From Streptomyces sp. NRRL F-5135 (GTDB lineage Bacteria > Actinomycetota > Actinomycetes > Streptomycetales > Streptomycetaceae), in assembly GCF_000719775.1 (NCBI RefSeq), contig NZ_JOHR01000007.1, forward strand, positions 124,001 to 188,000: DNA of 64,000 nucleotides, in the 5' to 3' direction. Positions 59,590 through 64,000 of this stretch are shown here, one piece after another. The notes under the pieces were generated by a model. That model was not told the origin of the DNA. It worked only from the letters and a program-made list of their open reading frames with translations, and ran no database searches. Each line of letters starts with the position of its first letter. Positions within the stretch are counted from its first letter, which is position 1. Position numbers and translations under genes: made by a program.

Positions 59590-61224
59590 TCAGTGGTGGC
59601 CGTGGCCGCTGGTGATCTCCTTGTACTCCTCGGCGGTCGGCTTCGGGATCTGGTTCCCCTCGCCGTAGTAGCCCTTGCTCAGCTTCGCGCGGAGCTTCTC
59701 GGAGCGCTTGACCTTGCGCCGTACGCCGTTCTCGTCGACCTCCGGGCCGATCTCGGCGGGCGCGTACTGCTCGTGCGCGGTCAGCTTGTGCAGGTCCGCC
59801 TGGTCGAGCGGGGCGTGCACCTCGACGAACTCACCGTGCGGCAGCCGCTTGATGACGCCGGACTCGCGTCCGTGCAGCACCTTCTCGGCGTCGCGGCGCT
59901 GGAGACCCAGGCAGATCCGCTTGGTGATGATGAAGGCGATGACCGGTCCCACGAAGAAGGCGATCCGGACGAACCAGGTGATCGCGTTGATCGACAGGTG
60001 GAAGTGGGTCGCCCAGAGGTCGTTACCGCCACCGACGAGCAGCACGAAGTACCAGGTCAGCCAGGCCACACCGAACGCGGTACGGGTCGGCGCGTTGCGC
60101 GGGCGGTCCAGCAGGTGGTGCTCGCGCTTGTCACCGGTGACCCAGGACTCGATGAACGGGTAGACCGCGATCGCGACCAGGACCAGCGGGAAGATCATCA
60201 GCGGCACGAACACGCCGAGCACCAGCGTGTGGCCCGCGAAGTTGATCTCCCAGCCGGGCATCACCCGGATCAGGCCCTCGGAGAAGCCCATGTACCAGTC
60301 GGGCTGGGCGCCGGTGGAGACCTGGTCGGGCCGGTACGGGCCGAGCGCCCAGATCGGGTTGATCGAGGCGATGGCCGCGACGATCGTGATCAGACCGAAG
60401 ACCAGGAAGAAGAAGCCTCCGGCCTTGGCCATGTAGACCGGCAGCAGCGGCATGCCCACGACGTTGGTGTTGGTCTTCCCGGGACCCGCGAACTGGGTGT
60501 GCTTGTGGTAGAAGACCAGGATCAGGTGGGCCACGACCAGGCCCAGCATGATGCCCGGCAGCAGCAGGATGTGGATCGAGTAGAACCGGGCCACGAAGTC
60601 CCCGCCCGGGAACTCGCCGCCGAACAGGAACATCGACAGGTAGGTGCCGACGACCGGCATCGACAGGACCGCGCCCTGCATGAAGCGGACACCGGTGCCG
60701 GAGAGCAGGTCGTCCGGGAGCGAGTAACCGGTGAAGCCGGTGAACATGCCGAGGACGAGCAGCAGGAAGCCGAAGACCCAGTTGACCTCACGGGGCTTGC
60801 GGAACGCGCCCGTGAAGAACACCCGCATCATGTGGACGAGCATCGCCGCGACGAAGATCAGGGCGGCCCAGTGGTGGATCTGCCGGATCAGCAGACCGCC
60901 GCGGACGTCGAAGCTGATGTCGAGCGTCGAGGCGTACGCCTCGGACATCAGCACGCCCTGGAGCGGCACGTAACTGCCGTGGTACTCCACCTCGTTCATC
61001 GACGGGTGGAAGAACAGCGTCAGGTACACACCCGTGAGGATGAGGATGATGAAGCTGTAGAGGCAGATCTCACCGAGCATGAAGGACCAGTGGTCCGGGA
61101 AGATCTTGCGCATGTTGGCCTTGGCCAGGGAGTAGATCCCCAGCCGGCCGTCCGCCCAGTCGGCGACCCGCTCGCCGGCGGGTGCCTGGCGCTTCGTTTT
61201 CTCGGTGGCAGTCGTGGTACTCAT
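59590..61224 (-). CDS. qcrB: Cytochrome bc1 complex cytochrome b subunit
   Basis: 544 residues. Eight membrane helices carry two pairs of heme-ligand histidines (including QIHHWAALIF and SIHILLLPG) and a PDW motif (GAQPDWYMG). The long C-terminal extension (about 440-544) is typical of actinobacterial QcrB. It works in the bc1-aa3 supercomplex oxidising menaquinol. The ATG overlaps the qcrA stop by four bases. Confidence 0.97.
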   Translation of the reverse strand: MSTTTATEKTKRQAPAGERVADWADGRLGIYSLAKANMRKIFPDHWSFMLGEICLYSFIILILTGVYLTLFFHPSMNEVEYHGSYVPLQGVLMSEAYASTLDISFDVRGGLLIRQIHHWAALIFVAAMLVHMMRVFFTGAFRKPREVNWVFGFLLLVLGMFTGFTGYSLPDDLLSGTGVRFMQGAVLSMPVVGTYLSMFLFGGEFPGGDFVARFYSIHILLLPGIMLGLVVAHLILVFYHKHTQFAGPGKTNTNVVGMPLLPVYMAKAGGFFFLVFGLITIVAAIASINPIWALGPYRPDQVSTGAQPDWYMGFSEGLIRVMPGWEINFAGHTLVLGVFVPLMIFPLVLVAIAVYPFIESWVTGDKREHHLLDRPRNAPTRTAFGVAWLTWYFVLLVGGGNDLWATHFHLSINAITWFVRIAFFVGPVIAFIITKRICLGLQRRDAEKVLHGRESGVIKRLPHGEFVEVHAPLDQADLHKLTAHEQYAPAEIGPEVDENGVRRKVKRSEKLRAKLSKGYYGEGNQIPKPTAEEYKEITSGHGHH

Positions 61225-62273
61225 CCGCGCTCCCAGAAGGCAGGACCGACGGGCTCTTCGAAGTCGCCGAGCGCTTCGAGGTTGCCCTCGGCGTTCACGC
61301 CGATCCGCAGCTGCGGGAGGGCGTGACCGGCCGGGCCGAAGATGACACGGGCGCCGTCGGAGAGGTCGAAGGTGGACTGGTGACACGGGCACAGGACGTG
61401 GTGCGTCTGCTGCTCGTAGAGGCTGATCGGGCAGCCGACGTGGGTGCAGATCTTGGAGAACGCCACGATGCCCTGGTGCGACCAGTCGAGCTCGCGCGGG
61501 TCCTTGATCTCGTTCGGCTGGATCCGGACGATCATCAGGGCCGCCTTGGCGATCTCCTTCTGGAAGTCCTCGTCGTGCTCGCTGAGCCCCTCGGGCATGG
61601 CGAAGGTCAGCGAGCCCACGGCGACGTCCTCGGGACGCAGCGGCTGGTGGGTGTTCATGTTGATGAGCTGCTTGCCCTTGGCCCACAGCGTGGTGCGGAG
61701 CTTCTTCTCGGGCAGCGGGCCCAGGTCACGCAGCAGCACCACGCCGGAGAGCGGTACGAGCGCCAGCGCGCCGAACATCGTGTTGCGGATGAGCTTGCGC
61801 CGGCCGAAGCCGGACTCCGCCGCACCCTGCGCGAAGTCCTCCAGGACCTTGGCCTTGACCTCGGGCGCGGCCTCGATCGGGTGCCGGTCGTCGGCGGTCT
61901 CCACGTCCGACATCAGCGTGCGGGCCCAGTGGACCGCGCCGGCGCCGATGCAGAACAGGGCCAGGCCCAGCGTCACACCCAGCGAGACGTGCAGGATGCT
62001 GATGTGGCCGATGGGCCAGATGAAGACGCTCTTGTCGACGGGGAACGCCACGAACGAGGCGATGAACGCCACGGTCGCCAGCATCGACAGCACGAACAGG
62101 AACGCGACCACGCGCTCGGACCGCTTGGCCGCGCGCTCGTCGATGTCCTGGATGCGCGGCTTGTGGGCCGGCAGTCCCGGGTCCGCGAACGGGTCGTCCG
62201 CCTGCGCCACGGTGCCGCGCGCGGCCGCCTGCTCGGACGGCAGGGTCTCTTCAGGATTGTGTTGGCTACTCAT
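61221..62273 (-). CDS. qcrA: Rieske iron-sulfur subunit of the bc1 complex
   Basis: 350 residues. Three N-terminal membrane helices (about 45-200), as usual in actinobacteria, precede the Rieske domain. Cluster ligands are Cys276, His278, Cys295 and His298 (CTHVGC and CPCHQS), and Cys281 and Cys297 form the structural disulfide. It carries electrons from menaquinol to QcrC. The ATG overlaps the qcrC stop by four bases. Confidence 0.97.
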   Translation of the reverse strand: MSSQHNPEETLPSEQAAARGTVAQADDPFADPGLPAHKPRIQDIDERAAKRSERVVAFLFVLSMLATVAFIASFVAFPVDKSVFIWPIGHISILHVSLGVTLGLALFCIGAGAVHWARTLMSDVETADDRHPIEAAPEVKAKVLEDFAQGAAESGFGRRKLIRNTMFGALALVPLSGVVLLRDLGPLPEKKLRTTLWAKGKQLINMNTHQPLRPEDVAVGSLTFAMPEGLSEHDEDFQKEIAKAALMIVRIQPNEIKDPRELDWSHQGIVAFSKICTHVGCPISLYEQQTHHVLCPCHQSTFDLSDGARVIFGPAGHALPQLRIGVNAEGNLEALGDFEEPVGPAFWERG

Positions 62274-63079
62274 GACTTCTTGGCCTTAGCGGTGTGGGCC
62301 GCGACCCAGACGGCAACTGCGATCAATGCGCCCAGACCGAAGATCCAGGCGAACAGCCCTTCGCTGACGGGGCCGAGGCCGCCCAGCTTGAGACCGCCGG
62401 GGCTCTCGGTTTCGTCCCCGTTCACCGCCTTGACGTAGGCGATGATGTCCTTCTTCTGCTGCTCCGGCATCGTGGTGTCGGGGAAGGACGGCATGTTCTG
62501 CGGGCCCGTCTGCATGGCCTCGTAGATGTGCTTGGGGTCCACGCCCTCGAGACTCGGCGCGCTCTTCCCGTGCGTCAGCGCACCGCCCTCGCCGGTGAAG
62601 TTGTGGCACTGGGCGCAGTTGGTACGGAACAGCTCGCCGCCCTTGGCCGCGTCGGCGCCCGCGGGGTCGTACTGCTGCTTGGTCGGCGTGATCGGTCCGG
62701 CGCCGAGCGAGGCGACGTACGCGGCGAGCTGGTCGATCTCCTTCTGCGAGTAGATGACCTTCTTCTTCGGCACCTGCGCGCCGGGCTGCTGGGCCGGCAT
62801 CCGGCCGGTGCCGACCTGGAAGTCCACGGCGGCGGAGCCGACGCCCACCAGGCTCGGACCGTCGGAGGAGCCCTGACCGCCGGTCCCGTGGCAGCTGGCA
62901 CAGCCGACGGTGTAGAGCTTCTTGCCCTCCTCGATGGCGAGGGACTGGGAGGTTTCGTCAGCCTGTGCCTGTTTCGCGGGCGCGAACGCGGCGTACAGCC
63001 CCCCGGTGGCCGCCAGCGCGAGGAGTAGGACGACGACCGCCGCCAGCGGATGGCGTCGTCGTGCGGAGAGCTTTTTCAC
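62270..63079 (-). CDS. qcrC: Diheme cytochrome c subunit of the bc1 complex
   Basis: 269 residues. An N-terminal signal anchor (about 11-32), two c-type heme sites (CASCH at 60-64 and CAQCH at 155-159), each with a distal Met region, and a C-terminal membrane helix (about 244-262). It passes electrons straight to the aa3 oxidase within the supercomplex. It lies 71 bases after ctaE. Confidence 0.97.
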   Translation of the reverse strand: MKKLSARRRHPLAAVVVLLLALAATGGLYAAFAPAKQAQADETSQSLAIEEGKKLYTVGCASCHGTGGQGSSDGPSLVGVGSAAVDFQVGTGRMPAQQPGAQVPKKKVIYSQKEIDQLAAYVASLGAGPITPTKQQYDPAGADAAKGGELFRTNCAQCHNFTGEGGALTHGKSAPSLEGVDPKHIYEAMQTGPQNMPSFPDTTMPEQQKKDIIAYVKAVNGDETESPGGLKLGGLGPVSEGLFAWIFGLGALIAVAVWVAAHTAKAKKS

Positions 63080-63150
63080 GGATTACCCCGGTGTCAGGAT
63101 CTTCTGCGTCGGTGCTTCTGGACTGTGTGCGGCTCGGGCGCCTGGCCCGG

Positions 63151-63771
63151 CTACTTGATCAGGTAGATCGTGGCGAAGAGGCCGATCCAGACGACATCGA
63201 CGAAGTGCCAGTAGTAGGACACGACGATGGCCGCGGTCGCCTGCTCGTGGGTGAATCTCCTGGCCGCGTACGTCCTGCCCAGGACGAACAGGAACGCGAT
63301 CAGGCCTCCCGTCACGTGCAGCCCGTGGAAGCCGGTGGTCAGGTAGAACACGGAGCCGTACGGGTCGGAGGACAGGGAGATCCCGTCCAGCTTGACCAGC
63401 TCGGTGTACTCGTAGATCTGACCGCCGATGAAGATCGCGCCCATCACGAACGTGACCACGAACCAGGTCCGCAGCTTCTTCACGTCGCCTCGCTCGGCGG
63501 CGAAGACACCGAGCTGGCAGGTGAGGGAGGAGAGCACGAGGATGGTCGTGTTCGTCGCCGAGAACGGCACGTTCAGGGCGTGGGCCATTTCCTTCCAGTA
63601 CGCCTCGCCCATCACCGATCGGAGGGTGAAGTACATCGCGAAGAGGGCCGCGAAGAACATCAGCTCGGAACTCAGCCAAATGATGGTTCCGACGCTGGTG
63701 AGGTTCGGCCGATTGACCGTCGGGTGCGCGTGCCCGGTTTCTACTGTCGTTGCTGTCGCCACGACCGACAT
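63151..63771 (-). CDS. ctaE: Cytochrome c oxidase subunit III
   Basis: 206 residues with five membrane helices. Family residues include [16 protein letters not shown] near the N-terminus, and [10 protein letters not shown] and [18 protein letters not shown] in the last helices. It is part of the aa3 oxidase. The ATG lies within a 21-bp perfect dyad (63762-63782) and no good ribosome site is seen, so its translation may be structure-controlled. Confidence 0.96.
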   Translation of the reverse strand: MSVVATATTVETGHAHPTVNRPNLTSVGTIIWLSSELMFFAALFAMYFTLRSVMGEAYWKEMAHALNVPFSATNTTILVLSSLTCQLGVFAAERGDVKKLRTWFVVTFVMGAIFIGGQIYEYTELVKLDGISLSSDPYGSVFYLTTGFHGLHVTGGLIAFLFVLGRTYAARRFTHEQATAAIVVSYYWHFVDVVWIGLFATIYLIK

Positions 63772-63782
63772 TATGTCGGTCG
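63762..63782. promoter_or_regulatory. 21-bp perfect dyad over the ctaE start codon
   Basis: Arms CGACCGACAT (63762-63771) and ATGTCGGTCG (63773-63782) with a single central base. In the mRNA it folds to a 9-bp stem with a 3-base loop that contains part of the start codon. Confidence 0.65.
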
Positions 63783-63905
63783 CTTATCTCGCGCTGACTC
63801 CGGGGGGTGCCGTTCGGTGTGTCCATGGGGTGTGCTCGGCACGGACGGCTCCGCCGGGGCCCTCCTCACCCGTGCTGACATGGTGTCCGGCGGGGCGGGA
63901 CGGAG

Positions 63906-63911
63906 TAGCAT
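63906..63911 (+). promoter_or_regulatory. -10-like box for the gene at the right edge
   Basis: TAGCAT on the plus strand, about 67 bases before ATG 63978. A matching -35 was not clear. Confidence 0.35.
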
Positions 63912-63977
63912 CCGCCGCAGCGGCCCGGGGCGAGCGAGCCCCGGCGCCTTCGCGGACACCGATGTCACGGAGGAAGT

Positions 63978-64000
63978 ATGCAGCCGACCGCCACGGTGCT
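63978..64000 (+). CDS. Start of a gene cut by the right window edge
   Basis: ATG with GGAGGAAG five bases upstream begins MQPTATV at the last bases of the window. The gene is divergent from ctaE. Too little is present to name a family. Confidence 0.6.

Noticed and set aside
63771..63968. 65-codon minus-strand ORF ahead of ctaE
   Set aside because: Pro/Arg-rich, no ribosome site, and it runs across the divergent promoter region.

Overview
The window is high-GC actinobacterial chromosome, almost certainly Streptomyces. Evidence is the very strong G/C bias at third codon positions, frequent GTG and TTG starts, ATGA-type overlaps, and actinobacterial families such as a Rv2175c-type DNA-binding protein, a PASTA Ser/Thr kinase, DUF3040 and DUF5304 proteins and a qcrCAB-ctaE respiratory block. 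From memory, the gene order follows a conserved core region of Streptomyces chromosomes (between the division/cell-wall cluster and the cytochrome bc1 genes). About 57 real protein genes are called; no rRNA, tRNA or CRISPR array was seen.

Layout. 1-4.2 kb: MoxR-DUF58-transglutaminase operon closed by two strong hairpins. 4.4-6.8 kb: DUF3040 protein, methyltransferase and HEPN-like protein. 6.9-10.9 kb: ABC ATPase, YhgE/Pip membrane protein and TetR regulator, with a TetR-type operator inside the promoter. 11.3-24.5 kb: phytoene-desaturase-like enzyme, a membrane protein with a long disordered tail, metF, a TPP-riboswitch-controlled thiO-thiS-thiG operon, a ferredoxin-reductase-like flavoprotein, the Rv2175c-type protein, thiE, the PASTA kinase, endonuclease IV and a molybdopterin oxidoreductase. 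24.6-29.5 kb: iron storage (bfr and iron-box-controlled bfd), class II DAHP synthase, and a fused anthranilate synthase preceded by an 18-residue leader peptide with three tandem Trp codons and an attenuator.

29.5-33.2 kb is an accessory insertion in otherwise conserved sequence. It holds a 169-bp MITE-like element, an IS630 fragment, a TetR gene divergent from a Dabb-fold protein and an epimerase-like oxidoreductase, and a doubly frameshifted IS4 transposase remnant. Two tandem palindromes between the divergent genes look like the TetR operators.

33.4-50.4 kb: two-component pair, acyltransferase, esterase, nuclease/phosphatase-like protein, glucokinase, ArsA-like ATPase with an SRPBCC partner, metallophosphoesterase, acyl-CoA synthetase, MerR regulator, GT4 and GT87 glycosyltransferases and a zinc-protease-like lipoprotein. 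50.5-56.1 kb: two NlpC/P60 peptidoglycan hydrolases (the second behind a probable ydaO/c-di-AMP riboswitch), a NYN-domain protein, a zinc-ribbon protein, a rhomboid protease and a stand-alone AsnC ligand-binding domain. 56.3-59.3 kb: a desulfurase-like aminotransferase behind a SAM-IV riboswitch and a six-codon ORF, then trpD. 59.6-63.8 kb: qcrB, qcrA, qcrC and ctaE of the bc1-aa3 respiratory chain.

Shared themes are RNA-level control (TPP, SAM-IV and ydaO riboswitches plus a Trp attenuator within 41 kb), probable leaderless transcripts (a TANNNT box 6-8 nt before the start codon in seven genes), and aromatic amino-acid genes (DAHP synthase, trpEG, trpD) spread over 33 kb instead of clustered. 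The best candidates for something new are the SAM-IV/mini-ORF/hairpin leader of the desulfurase-like gene, the 21-bp dyad spanning the ctaE start codon, and the TetR-Dabb-epimerase cassette in the accessory insertion.
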